From Dactylis glomerata (Eukaryota; Streptophyta; Magnoliopsida; Poales; Poaceae): a stretch of 64,000 nt of DNA. The translations under genes and the position numbers were made by a program. Numbering within the stretch: position 1 is the first letter of the stretch; each line of letters opens with the position of its first letter. The DNA is taken from NCBI GenBank assembly GCA_007115705.1, contig QXEO01000411.1:4939918-5003917 (forward strand). Direction: 5' to 3'. The notes below the pieces were generated by a model. The model was not told the DNA's origin. It saw only the letters and a list, made by a program, of their open reading frames with translations, and searched no databases. Of this stretch, positions 44,804 through 56,044 are shown one piece after another.

Positions 44804-45712
44804 TGTTGACAACCATTTTTGGCTTACAAAGAAGATACCTTAAGATGGCCTCAAATGAGAAAATAATAGTTGAGAAAGTTGTGCGTCTCGTCGAAACAAG
44901 CAACTTTGGTTTTTGGATCATCTCAATCCGAGGTCACATGCAATTTCTAGGGTCAAACCAAAAAAGCTGGAACAGAGGCTAGCTAGTACAAGTACTAGCG
45001 AATTTCTGTAATTTCGTAGCCCAAAGCCGAGGCTGACTAGTACAAGTACTAGTCGCGCTCTGTATATGCCGAAATCAGATAAAATTCAGAAATCGATGGA
45101 AAAGACCCTTCAGACTATCTCGGATGGAAAAGTGGCCAACATGAAAGTTCTTCGTTTTTTCGAGACGAACAACTTTGTAGTTTATGGGATTTCGATCCGA
45201 TGTCGTTTACTGCCTCAAAACCGACCCGGAATATACAGACAAGTTTTTGACCGAACAGTTTTGGAAAGTTCGGACCCACCCATCCAAATTCGACCCAAAC
45301 TAGGGTTTTGGACGTCAATCCAGCCCTATTTCTTGCACGGGAAGTCCAGCCGCTCCATATATACATGAGGGGTGACGGCCGATTGAAGAAGAACACACAA
45401 TCGCAAAAACAAATCTACAAACCTGTATTTTTTTCTCTCTCGCCCTTGTTTTCTGCTCATCGTTCGTCGGTGTTCTTCGTGTTGGAGAGCTTCGATCTGC
45501 GAAGTCCTAGGGGCGGGCGAACCGACCTAGGGCAGCCCATCACCGCCGTGCGCCCAGACGGGGTCTCTCCCGGGTGTGTGGGGTTTCGGGTCTTCAAAAG
45601 AGCTCGCCGGATTGTCCTGCGTATCGCGCTTCCGGCTAGCCTCCTCCGGCGACGTGTCCTGCGTATCGCGCTCGACGTCGGAGGTACACGGTGACGTGTT
45701 CGTGTGCGAACA
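44804..45712 (+). repeat. 5' LTR of element C
   Basis: It is 909 bp, tgttgacaacc ... gtgcgaaca. It contains a duplicated 'gactagtacaagtactag' motif at about 44980-45055 and a TATA region catatatacatg at about 45354. Confidence 0.95.
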
Positions 45713-45745
45713 CACTTTTTGGCGACTCCGCTGGGGAAGATCATC

Positions 45746-47719
45746 ATGTCGAGCGGTATACCCCAGCCTGCTAAAGTTAGCGCCGAAAACATCATCAAGC
45801 CTAGTTTTGATGATCTTTCGGTGGATCAACGCGAATCCTACGAGGCGCTGAAGAAGCAGCGTCTAGAGCAACTTGAGGTGCTGGAGCTGAAGCGCAAGGA
45901 GGAGTTCGAAGCTTTGAAGAAGAGGCAAGAGGAGGAAGATAGGGAGATGTTCCTTGCAAGCTTCAAGAAGGACCGCCATGGGGCTGTTACCTCGCTTGGA
46001 GACATCCAACTTCCACCAATGCTCGGCGATCCAGCCGAGCCCTCTGTAAGTACTAGCGTATTTTCTAGTGATCAATTGGCTGCAATTAATCATTATGCTA
46101 CTGAATCAAGTCGTCAAGCCTATGATGCTATGATAGAATACATAAAAGCTAGTAATAATAAGCCTCATGATACTTTTGGTAATGTTAGTGCTAATGCTGC
46201 TGTTGAAAACCCTAGCCATACATTACCTAGCACATCGGTGTTTCCTCAGGGCATGCCGATGAATCCTTACATTAGCCAAGATGGTCAGATTGTAACCGCG
46301 CCAACATACCATACTCCTATTAGAAGTGTGCCTTATTCGGCAATTCCGCCGAACCAGGCCACACGTCCTGCAGCCACAGTCACGGCGCCGAATTTTAATT
46401 CGGTACCAGCAGCGCGAGTAAACTCCACGGCTAATAATTCTGTTGTTCCTGCACAAGTACCACAAACAAATTCATCTGCCATAGACGAAAACATGGCCAC
46501 ACTTAGGTCAGAATTGCAGAAGATGTTCTATGATAACTTCGGAATTGAGCCGAAGCCTGTAAGCCGGATGTATCAAAAGCCTTATCCGGAATATTTTGAT
46601 TCTTTACCATACCCCCAGGGTTACAAAGTGCCTGATTTTGCTAAATTTAATGGGGTAGATAGTAAAACGACTTGGGAACATGTTAGTCAATATTTAGCAC
46701 AGTTAGGAGAAGCTGGCAATAGTGATCCTTTAAAAGTGCGTTTGTTTCCCTTGTCTTTAACTGGTACTGCTTTTTCATGGTTTTCTGCTTTACCTTATGG
46801 TTCTATTAATACTTGGTATCACCTAGAAAAGAAATTCCATGAGCATTTTTATAGCGGTGATAATGAGCTTAAGTTGTCACATCTTACATCGGTTAAACAA
46901 AAGCATGATGAGTCAGTTACTGATTATGTCAAAAGATTTAGAGATACTAAGAACCGATGTTACAGTTTAGTAATTACTGAAAGAGACATGGCAGACTTAG
47001 TGCTCAATGGTTTAAGAACTTACATTAAAGAAAAAATTGAAGGTTACGAGTTCTTAAATGTTAGTCAAGTTTTGCAAAGGGCTCTGGCCCAAGAAAGCCG
47101 AGGCAAAGAAACAAAAGATATGCATAGGTCAAAGTCTGATCGTCCTCGCATAAATACTGTTGGATATAATAGTGAAAATTCGGACGATGAGGCTGATATT
47201 TATGCTGCAGAATTTGTTTGGCCCTCAAAGGCCAAACCTTATATTTGTGATGCTCTTAAGCCGATTCGCAAGAATCGTGAAGATGAGATGACATTCAGTT
47301 TTGATGTAGCCAAATGTGATAGGATATTTGATGCTATGTGAAAATATAAATACATTCGTTTGTCTCACAATATACCGCCGTTTGAGGAGTTAAAACGGCG
47401 CGCTTATTGCAAATATCATAATTCATTTTCTCATGCTACTAATGATTGCAACGTTTTTCGGCGACAGATACAATCAGCTATCAATGATGGACGATTGAGC
47501 TTTGCTGATATGCAAATTGACAAGCAGCCATTCCCAATGAATACTTTGGAGCTGCATGGAAAGAAAGTCCTAATTCGGCCAGAGACGGCTGGATCTGCTA
47601 ATAAAGATAATGTTGTTGTTGGTGAACCCAGGAACAACAAGGAAAATAACAAGGTCTTGGGAAGGGAGATTGTTCTTGGAAAGCAACCTGATGGCAAGGA
47701 GACGTTGAAATCACTATAA
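45746..47719 (+). pseudogene. gag of element C
   Basis: ATG 45746 (MSSGIPQPAK) lies 8 bp after the primer site. An N-terminal Lys/Glu-rich coiled coil runs at about 45830-45960. A Pro/Ser/Asn-rich stretch leads to the retrotrans_gag region at about 46590-47090 (WEHVSQYLAQLGE, FSWFSALPYGSINTW, YVKRFRDTKNRC). A TGA at 47339 is the only stop within the frame, which continues to about 47700. There a frameshift leads into the protease frame. A degenerate Cys/His segment (YCKYHNSFSHATNDC) at about 47405 looks like a zinc-binding knuckle. Confidence 0.82.
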
Positions 47720-49425
47720 AAAATCCTGCACCCGGGGGGCAACCAAAAGAACAAGGTGATGTGCGTGCCAAGTTCATCAAGCCCAAGAGTCCAGAAGTTG
47801 GCAAGTGGAAGACCAATGAGGTCAAGGCGCAGCGCAAGCAGATCAAGCCAACTTTTGATATGTTAATGTCTAAGTATGCAAACCAAGCGACGTGTTCTAA
47901 CTCAAACCGGTCATCTCATGTGAAACGTCCATGGTCACCTCCAAGAGAGAGATATCCAAGACACTCAAGGCCGTATGGTCAGTGGGTGCCAGGGCCATGG
48001 ATGGCGCCGCCACCATATGCACCGTATTACTACAATGGAGGATGGATGCAGCTCCCAATGGCGCCATATGCTTTTCATCCAGGATTGGCAGCACCCAGGA
48101 AATCTGTGCATGACAGGATCACTCGACCTGTTCGAGACCGTTTGAGTTATAATACTAATCGGTCACATCCAAAATCTTCAGAGGCTGCTGAGAAGGAGCG
48201 ACGTCCTATGTCGCCATGTGCTGAAACTTCAGAGTCTGGCAAGCAACAAGGGAAGAATCCTAATGTCAGCTCAATCATAGTGGGCACACAAGCGTTGAAA
48301 CTCAAAGAGCCGGTTGATATTGATAAATCGGCTAGTTCTGATAAGGCTATACTGACTATTCAGCCAAGATCCTCGGCTAATGATCATGAAGCTAGCACAA
48401 GCAAAGCCAAGCCGAGGGATCCTAAATATACTCAGCCTAAGTGGTGTCCTCTTGGATTGACAAAAACCAAGAAAAGGAGGCTGCAGCGCATGAGGAATCA
48501 AGAGAAGGTGGAGAATGAAGCTCGCCCAGTGCCTTCTAAGAAGTGGGTACGTAAGCAAGTGGAAGATACCACAGTTCCCATGATAATCACAAAAGTTCTG
48601 ACACCATCTCAGGAGAGGAGCACGAGCATTGTTACTACACCACCTCCTACACCTCCTTCAACTGATGAAATTCTAGAGCAAACTCCCGCACCGGAAGATG
48701 ATGAGGAATTGGTGGACTATGAAAGCTCGCCAACTAGGGAAGGTATGGATATGAATATGGTTTATTATTTACCCTCTGAATTTCGTGTCGTAGATGAAGA
48801 AGGGGAGGTAGCACAACTGGACTTTGGGCCCAAGAATGCCATCTTTGGGAAGCCAAAAGAACCGGTGAAACACTTGAAACCATTATATGTCAAGGGACAC
48901 ATTAATGGGTCGCCGGTTGCTAGAATGCTTGTTGATGGTGGCGCTGTAGTGAATCTTATGCCATATTCGGTTTTCAAGAAGTTGGGGCTTGATGAGAATG
49001 ATTTAATGAAGACCAACATGGTGCTTAATGGGTTTGAAAGTAAAGAAAAAACTGAGGCCAAAGGTGTCATGAGTGTAGAGCTCACCGTGGGAAGCAAATC
49101 TTTGGCCACCGCCTTCTTTATTGCTGAGGTGCAAGGTAATTACAATGTCATATTAGGCCGCAATTGGCTCCATGCAAACCAATGTGTGCCATCTACTTTG
49201 CATCAGTTCTTGATACAGTGGGTTGATGATGAAGTTGAGGTAGTCCATGCTGATAATTCATCGTGCATTGCTTTGGCTGATTCACCGGTGGATTGGCAAC
49301 ATCCTAATGCTACTTGTTTAACGGGGCGTGATCTTTCAGATTTTGATTTTCTTAGTGCCACAAAGAATGGCTTTGTGCCCGTATCTTTAAAGCCGATTTA
49401 TAGTAATCGGCTCCCAAACATGTGA
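47720..49425 (+). pseudogene. gag C-terminus and aspartic protease of element C
   Basis: The frame starting at about 47700 has a Pro/Gly/Tyr-rich segment at about 47940-48090 and a Lys/Arg-rich linker. The protease follows with MLVDGGAVVNLMPYSVFKKL (D-G-G in place of D-S/T-G) at about 48929-48990, then NVILGRNWLH at about 49145. It ends at TGA 49423-49425, six bases before the next pol frame. Confidence 0.78.
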
Positions 49426-49430
49426 TTTAA

Positions 49431-50738
49431 ATGGATCCCAACAAAGAGTGGTTGCAGAAGAGGCTTGTGGAATATCGGTCCAGTGGGAACGATATGTATG
49501 AGTCAATTGAAGAATTAGATGATATGGATAAGTTGGGACAAGGTTTTACATCGGCTGATCGATTGGAAGAGGTAGATATAGGAGATGGTTTAATTCCTAG
49601 GCCGACGTTTGTAAACAAAAATCTGAAAGCCGATTATAAGGATATGTTAATCGGGATGTTAAAAAAATATGTTGATTGCTTTGCGTGGGAGTATCATGAG
49701 ATGCCTAGTTTGAGCCGGGATTTTGTTGAGCATCGATTGCCTATCAAGGCCGGTTTTAGACCTTATAAACAACCGGCCCGGAAATTCAATCCTAAAATGT
49801 ATGACCGGATCAAGGAGGAGATCGGTCATTTGCTTAAAGCTAATTTTATTAAACCTTGCAGGTATGCAGATTGGATTTCTAATATTGTACCTGTGGAGAA
49901 AAAAGGATCAAGCAAGTTGAGGGTGTGTATTGATTTCAGGGATCTAAATAGAGCTACACCCAAAGATGAGTGTCCTATGCCAATAGCCGATATGCTTATT
50001 AATGATGCCTCTGGTAATAAAGTTACTAGTTTTCTTGATGGCAATGCGGGGTATAACCAAATTTTTATGGCCGAAGAGGATGCATTCAAAACAGCCTTTC
50101 GATACCCTGGCTTTGTTGGTTTATTTGAGTGGACGGTAATGACCTTTGGGTTGAAAAACGCCGGTGCCACATATCAGCGGGCTATGAATTTAATATTTCA
50201 TGATTTGCTTGGGGTCATACTTGAAGTCTATATTGATGATATTGTTGTCAAATCTGATGCTAATAAATCTCATTTAGCCGATTTGCGTTTAGCTTTTGAG
50301 AGGATGAGGAAGTATGGGCTCAAGATGAATCCTTTGAAGTGTGCTTTTGGTGTATCGGCTGGGAAATTCTTGGGTTTTATTATACATCAACATGGCATAG
50401 AGATTGATCCACAGAAGATAGAGGCTATCTAGAAAATAGAAGCACCGAAATGCAAGAAAGATATGCAGAAATTCCTTGGCAAGCTTAATTATTTGAGGCG
50501 ATTCATAGTGAATTTGTCAGGGAAGGTTGATGCATTTACTCCTATTCTTCAGTTAAATAATGATGATGATTTTACCTGGGGGGCAAAACAACAAGAGGCA
50601 TTCAAAAATATCAAGCTTTGTTTGTCTACTCCGCCGGTATTGAAGGCGCCCAAACATGGAGAGATTTTTAGGCTCTACATCGCTGCGGAGGAAGACGTTA
50701 TTGGTGCTATTTTGACTCAAGAGACCAAAGGAAAGTAA
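49431..50738 (+). pseudogene. reverse transcriptase and RNase H start of element C
   Basis: RT motifs are CIDFRDLNRATPKDECPMP, FLDGNAGYNQIF, TFGLKNAGATYQRAM and YIDDIVVKS (about 50230). The palm and thumb are followed by WGAKQQEAFKNIKLCLSTPP and the RNase H start. Stops: TAG 50430 (from CAG) and TAA 50736. It is otherwise one open frame, so RT is nearly intact. Confidence 0.85.
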
Positions 50739-51515
50739 CATGTCATAACTTATTTGAGTCGGCGTTTACTGGATGCCGACACAAGGTATACTTTTATTGA
50801 GAAATTATGCTTGTGCTTGTATTTTGCTTGTACTAAGTTAAGGCATTATTTATTGTCTAGCATGTGCGTTGTTGCTTGTCAAACCGATGTCATTAAATAT
50901 ATGTTGCATAGACCAATTCTTAGTGGTAGGATTGGTAAATGGGCTTATGCTTTAATTGAATATGATTTGGCTTATGAATCTTTGAAATCTATGAAAGGCC
51001 AAATCGTTGCTAATTTTATTGTTGAACATCGGATTGACAGTGAGCATGATATTGATATTAGCCTTGTCTCTTTAATACCATGGAGATTATATTTTGATGG
51101 TTCAGTCTGTAACAATGGCCAAGGTGTTGGTGTTGTTTATATATCTCCTCATGGTGCTGTGTTTGAAGCCTTATGCCGCTTAGAATATTCTTGCACAAAC
51201 AATCAAGCCGAATATGAAGCTTTACTATTCGGACTAGAACTTTTAACTGCTGTAGGTGCTACACATATTGAGGCTTATGGTGATTCGTTGTTAGTAGTTC
51301 AGCAAATATCCAAGGTTTGCCAATGCTTAGACGAATCACTTAATATGTATCTTGATAAATGTCTAGACATAATTTCTACCTTGGATTATTTTAGCATTGC
51401 TCATATATCTAGACAGGATAATTGGAATGCAAATGAGTTAGCACAACAAGCATCTGGCTACCATGTTGATCGTGGTGTTTTTCATATAAGCCGATGTTTG
51501 CTCTTGCTGACGTAG
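50739..51515 (+). pseudogene. RNase H end and second RNase H of element C
   Basis: Same frame as 49431. It contains YLSRRLLDADTRYTFIEKL, then WRLYFDGSVCNNGQGVGVVY (second RNase H start) with NNQAEYEALLFGLEL, YGDSLLVVQQ and AHISRQDNWNANELAQ. A frameshift at about 51490 precedes integrase. Confidence 0.82.
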
Positions 51516-52836
51516 GTAAGACTGAATTAAAGCCCATTGATTCGGTCACTAATGAAGGATCTAGTGCAGGTGAAAACAAAGATTGGAGAAGGCCTATTGT
51601 TGAATATTTGCAGGATCCTAGCAGGAGGACGGATAGGGCTGTTCGGCGGATTGCTTTCAAATATGTTTTGATAGATGATAATCTTTATCGCCGAACAGTT
51701 GATGGTATTCTCTTGAAGTGTTTGGATGAAGACCAAGCAAGGGTCGCTATGGGGGAGGTACATGAAGGTATCTGTGGTACTCATCAGTCGGCGCACAAGA
51801 TGAAGTGGTTACTACGACGTGCAGGTTTTTATTGGCCGACGATGATAAATGATTGCTTCAGATATTATAAAGGATGCGAGGCTTGTCAAAAGTTTGGTGA
51901 TATTCAGTTGGCTCCTGCTGCTATGTTGAATCCTGTTATCAAGCCATGGCCATTTAGAGGTTGGGGATTGGATTTCATTGGCATGATTCATCCTTCTTCT
52001 TCGAAAGGGCATCGGTTCGTGTTGGTAGCCACTGATTATTTTACCAAATGGTTTGAAGCAATACCTCTCAGGAATATGACCCATAAGGAGGTGATCCAAT
52101 TCATAACTGAGCACATTATACATAGATTCGGTGTTCTCAAACTTTGACCACAGATCAGGGTTCATCATTTATGGCAAAGGAAGTAAAAGAATTCGCCGAA
52201 TCATATAAGATAAAGATGCTCAATTCATCTCCATATTATGCTCAAGCTAATGGACAAGCTGAATCTAGCAATAAAACTTTGATCAAGCTCATCAAGAAGA
52301 AGATTGAAGATCATCCAAGGAGATGGCATGAAGTGTTGTCTGAAGCTTTGTGGGCGCATAGGATTTCAAGGCATGGTGCAACAAAAGTAACTCCATATGA
52401 GCTCGTGTATGGGCAAGAAGCCGTTTTACCAGTAGAGGTGAATCTGGCTGCTTTGAGGTTCGCGAAGCAAAATGATTTATCGGCGGTGGATTTTCATAAC
52501 TTAATGATGGATAACATTGATGAAGTCGCCGATAAACGTCTAATTGCTCTAAGAGACATAGAGAAGGAGAAATTGCGGGTAGCAAGAGCATATAACAAAA
52601 AGATAAAATTGAAGATCTTCCAGGTTGGTGACCTAGTGTGGAAGGTAATCCTGCCAGTTGGTTCAAAAGACAGAAAATTTGGCAAATGGTCTCCGAGCTG
52701 GGAGGGTCCTTTCAAGGTCATGAGAGTAGTTCCTGGAAATTCATATTTGGTTGAATCTATGGAGGGAAATTTATTACCTCGAACTCTCAATGGAAGATAT
52801 CTAAAGAAGTTTTACCCGAGCGTGTGGCAAGAGGCT
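51494..52836 (+). pseudogene. integrase of element C, one frameshift
   Basis: The zinc-binding part (HEGICGTHQSAHKMKWLLRR ... CEACQ) lies at about 51760-51890. Catalytic residues are present: WGLDFIG, TTDQGSSF, and the Glu of NGQAESSN. A one-base loss at about 52135, between the first and second Asp, moves the frame, and coding goes on at 52144-52836 to the GDLVWK / WEGPFKV C-terminal domain. The stop is TAA at 52837-52839. Confidence 0.85.
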
Positions 52837-53004
52837 TAAACACACATATGGCCGATATACAATTATCGCCCTTAGCATACATGGCCGATATAGAGTTATT
52901 GCCCTAAGAACAGATGGCCGATGGAGTGTTGACATCGTCCTTAGACAAAATGTGGTGCAAGTTATTTTTCGGCACGCAATTATTGCCAAAAAATAGGGGG
53001 CATG

Positions 53005-53913
53005 TGTTGACAACCGTTTTTGGCTTACAAAGAAGATACCTTAAGATGGCCTCAAATGAGAAAATAATAGTTGAGAAAGTTGTGCGTCTCGTCGAAACAA
53101 GCAACTTTGGTTTTTGGATCATCTCAATCCGAGGTCACATGCAATTTCTAGGGTCAAACCAAAAAAGATGGAACAGAGGCTAGCTAGTACAAGTACTAGC
53201 GAATTTCTGTAATTTCGTAGCCCAAAGCCGAGGCTGACTAGTACAAGTACTAGTCGCGCTCTGTATATGCCGAAATCAGATAAAATTCAGAAATCGATGG
53301 AAAAGACCCTTCAGACTATCTCGGATGGAAAAGTGGCCAACATGAAAGTTCTTCGTTTTTTCGAGACGAACAACTTTGTAGTTTACGGGATTTCGATCCG
53401 ATGTCGTTTACTGCCTAAAAACCAACCCGGAATATACAGACAAGTTTTTGACCGAACAGTTTTGGAAAGTTCGGACCCACCCATCCAAATTCGACCCAAA
53501 CTAGGGTTTTGGACGTGAATCCAGCCCTCTTTCTTGCACGGGAAGTCCAGCCGCTCCATATATACATGAGGGGTGACGGCCGATTGAAGAAGAACACACA
53601 ATCGCAAAAACCAATCTACAAACCTCTATTTTTTTCTCTATCGCCCTTGTTTTCTGCTCATCGTTCGTCGGTGTTCTTCGTGTTGGAGAGCTTCGATCTG
53701 CGAAGTCCTAGGGGCGGGCGAACCGACCTAGGGCAGCCCATCACCGCCGTGCGCCCAGACGGGGTCTCTCCCGGGTGTGTGGGGTTTCGGGTCTTCAAAA
53801 GAGCTCGCCGGATTGTCCTGCGTATCGCGCTTCCGGCTAGCCTCCTCCGGCGACGTGTCCTGCGTATCGCGCTCGACGTCGGAGGTACACGGTGACATGT
53901 TCGTGTGCGAACA
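53005..53913 (+). repeat. 3' LTR of element C
   Basis: It is 909 bp and follows the purine tract ataggggg. The AGCGG duplication follows at 53914-53918. Confidence 0.95.
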
Positions 53914-54209
53914 AGCGGCATGCGCTGAATCTCATGGCACTGCGCCATGGCAATGCAGAAGAAAGAAAATATTCTTGGAGAAGCAGAAGGAGCAGCAGGA
54001 GGAGGAGCGCTTGGACCTGGGGCGGCGCCAGTCACCTTGGGTTTGTTCTTGCTACCAGGTGGGCGACCGGGACGACGCTTCACCGGAGCGGCCAATGACG
54101 ATCCTGCGGCGGCCGGAGTTGTTTTGTTTTTGCTTCCACGAGGGTGGCCACGACCCCGCGGCACCACCGGAGAGCCAAGGCTCAGACGAGAACCATCTGC
54201 ATCAGCCAT
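53914..54209 (-). pseudogene. antisense gene of element B, 5' part: two AT-hooks
   Basis: On the minus strand ATG 54209 (MADADGSRL) opens a frame with an AT-hook-like RGRGHPRGSKNK and a clear AT-hook RRPGRPPGSKNKPK at about 54150-54050. An Ala/Pro-rich linker follows, then HEIQRMP, at which the AGCGG site and element C interrupt. The B3-like part follows in frame at 44803. The gene would encode about 193 residues. Upstream are a TATA box and two telobox-like motifs (aaaccctaa and tagggttt). Apart from element C, no nonsense codon or frameshift is seen. Antisense to gag-pol. Confidence 0.7.
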
Positions 54210-54230
54210 GTGGAAAAGTAGGAAGACTAG

Positions 54231-54315
54231 AAACCCTAGATGAAAAGAGGAGACGATGCGGCGGAGGAGGAATCTGATTAGGGTTTTTACCCTTGCCAAA
54301 GATGCTTTATTTATA
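54231..54315 (-). promoter_or_regulatory. promoter of the antisense gene in element B: TATA box and telobox-like motifs
   Basis: The minus strand has TATAAATA at 54315-54308, about 100 bp before ATG 54209. Between them lie aaaccctaatc (54287-54276) and tctagggttt (54240-54231). Telobox motifs in plant 5' leaders often mark genes active in dividing cells. Function here is inferred. Confidence 0.5.
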
Positions 54316-54316
54316 A

Positions 54317-55218
54317 GCACATATTATCGGGCCCCTGTGATAGCAAGGCCCATAAACATATTTACAAAGGATTTAAATTCTGCACATAGCAGACGATAAT
54401 AACAAAAGAGAAAAAAAGGGAGAGTGTGGTCGAAAGATATGAAAAACCTCGCCTTGGGCTCGGGGGCTTACAAACAGGAAAAACTAGAAGAAAGAAGAAG
54501 AAGTGAATTTTGAGCCTATGATTGACTACGAGTATCCAACCATAGTTTCAGGGGCTACTCCCATCGGGAGCGCTGAGCGCGCACTCGATAGAGGATGAGA
54601 CAATCAATAATGAAGATGAAGAGAGTCTACCATGCAAACTTTGACTACGTAGTCAACAAAATATAGAGTGACTACTCCCATCGGGAGGCACTTGGAAGAA
54701 GTTAATATAAATTTAAAATTCTTTGATTTTATTAGTCAAAAGAGACTACGACATGAGATTCTCGAGTTGCGTTATCGCAACAAAACTCGAATTCCGTGAT
54801 TTATCACGAAGGTAAGACCCCGGGATCCATCCTGTGTGGCCTAGTATACGCACATGGATGCGCTCTGCTGGTATGTATCCGTGTCTACGACGCGAAAAAA
54901 TCCTGGTGGATGCACTGGGTACCCTGAGAATCACTGGGATTCATTCTTTGTAAGTCCTAAATGCGACAAAAGAGTGGGTTTGACCGGTATCCCGAATTTG
55001 AAGTAGGTGACAAGTATCTGTTCTGGCACTTAACTGACCTCTTGATCCGTCAGAGTTGTCAGGCTTGTTCATCAAAACCCCTTGCGAAAAATTATCATGA
55101 AAATAAGTCAAAAGACCAAGTCGAAGATTTGAAGATATGAAGAAGTCAAAGAATTGATCAAGTTGAAGATTAGAGATTCAACCTGAATCTGCAATTCTGG
55201 TAAAATCTCAGGAGCTAC
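54317..55218 (+). other. 3' noncoding region of element B
   Basis: No credible gene. Its right half (about 54740-55218) matches the reverse complement of 9122-9620 in element A. It ends with the purine tract before the 3' LTR. Confidence 0.7.
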
Positions 55219-55554
55219 TGACAAGGGTATAGTTAATAGAGCCCGTTAGTTGAGTACCCCTGAGGCCCGTTAAGCTAGGCCCAATTGTAATGATAGTCGA
55301 GATACGAGTTCTTACCGTATATCGATATTATAATCTGTATCGGATCCTACCCGATCCTCGAGACCTGGCCACCTATATAGAGGGGCCAGGAGGGGACGGT
55401 GTAGGCCAGATTGAAAAGCAAGCCAGGTTCAACACCCAAGTTTACTTTCGATGTACACTTATTTCGACTAACCTTACCTTCGAGTTCATCCAACGCCCTA
55501 TCTCCCCGATCCTAAGTCCTTCATCTAGGACATTTGCCAAGTTAACCCTCGTCA
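55219..55554 (+). repeat. 3' LTR of element B
   Basis: It is 336 bp. GGCAC follows at 55555-55559. The TATA region is cctatatagagg. It faces the 5' LTR of element A (56045-56378, minus). Confidence 0.95.
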
Positions 55555-55559
55555 GGCAC

Positions 55560-55763
55560 AGACTAGAGCGCAACATGATTTCTTACTCTCCAAACTCAGT
55601 GTTGTGGATCCACCATGAGTTTGAGGGGGGGTGTTAGATGTATATATTTGTATATTGTATTTCCCCACTTGTTAGGGCGTTTTCCTGGATATTTCCACAC
55701 CTGTACATGTACTATATATGTGGCCTTTGGCCCCTATGGAATATATCTAATCTATTCCTAACA
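55560..55763 (+). mobile_element. end of the Copia element: polyprotein tail, purine tract and 3' LTR
   Basis: 55560-55632 holds the last polyprotein codons (ending before tttgagggggggtg). The 131-bp LTR (55633-55763) is followed by the CTACT duplication at 55764-55768. Confidence 0.9.
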
Positions 55764-55768
55764 CTACT

Positions 55769-56007
55769 GTCTCGGGTTCACTTGCCGACGGACCCGTTTT
55801 TGTCGGGTCTGAAAGGCAAATCGAACCTAGTGATCCGACGCGAAAGTTTAGACTTCCGATCATCAAATCCATATCTTGATCCATACTCTCAAATACTTGC
55901 GTGAAACTTGACTGGTGAGGTTGAAAATCGACGGTTCCAAAGGGTATCTGAATTTCATCGACTTGCGAGTTGTTGTTGGCAAAAAGCGGAAAAGCCGTCG
56001 AGTTCAT
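55769..56007 (-). pseudogene. gag N-terminal part of element A
   Basis: On the minus strand ATG 56007 (MNSTAFPLFANN) lies 20 bp after the primer site (56027-56044). The frame continues across the Copia insertion into 24216 (the codons around CTACT agree). It is homologous to 38006 in element B. Confidence 0.75.
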
Positions 56008-56044
56008 GATGCCAACGCCCTTTGTCCCCACGGTCGGCGCCAAT

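Larger units (their letters stand above)
44804..53913 (+). mobile_element. LTR retrotransposon C: young Tat-like Gypsy inserted in the antisense B3 gene of element B
   Basis: Two 909-bp LTRs (44804-45712 and 53005-53913) are flanked by a perfect AGCGG duplication (44799-44803 and 53914-53918). The primer site tggcgactccgctgggga is at 45720-45737. The purine tract aaataggggg precedes the 3' LTR. By eye the LTRs differ at only about a dozen positions, so C is probably the youngest complete insertion in the nest. The gag-protease-RT-dual RNase H-integrase order is complete. No antisense gene is present. Confidence 0.95.
37633..55554 (+). mobile_element. LTR retrotransposon B: complete Tat-like Gypsy with an antisense AT-hook/B3 gene; hosts element C
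   Basis: Two 336-bp LTRs (37633-37968 and 55219-55554) are flanked by a perfect GGCAC duplication (37628-37632 and 55555-55559). The primer site attggcgccgaccgtgggg is at 37969-37987. The purine tract ctcaggagctac lies before 55219. All domains gag-protease-RT-RNase H-second RNase H-integrase are present, as in the Tat lineage, though with stops. Without C, the element is about 8.8 kb. Its LTR, gag-protease and 3' region closely match element A. Confidence 0.95.
24222..55763 (+). mobile_element. Copia LTR retrotransposon inserted in gag of element A; host of elements E and B
   Basis: Short LTRs (24222-24353, 132 bp; 55633-55763, 131 bp) are flanked by the perfect duplication CTACT (24217-24221 and 55764-55768). 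The primer site tggtatcagagcc (24354-24366) matches initiator tRNA-Met. The purine tract tgagggggggtg precedes the 3' LTR. Gene order gag-protease-integrase-RT-RNase H identifies Copia. Without E and B, the element is about 5.3 kb. Confidence 0.95.
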
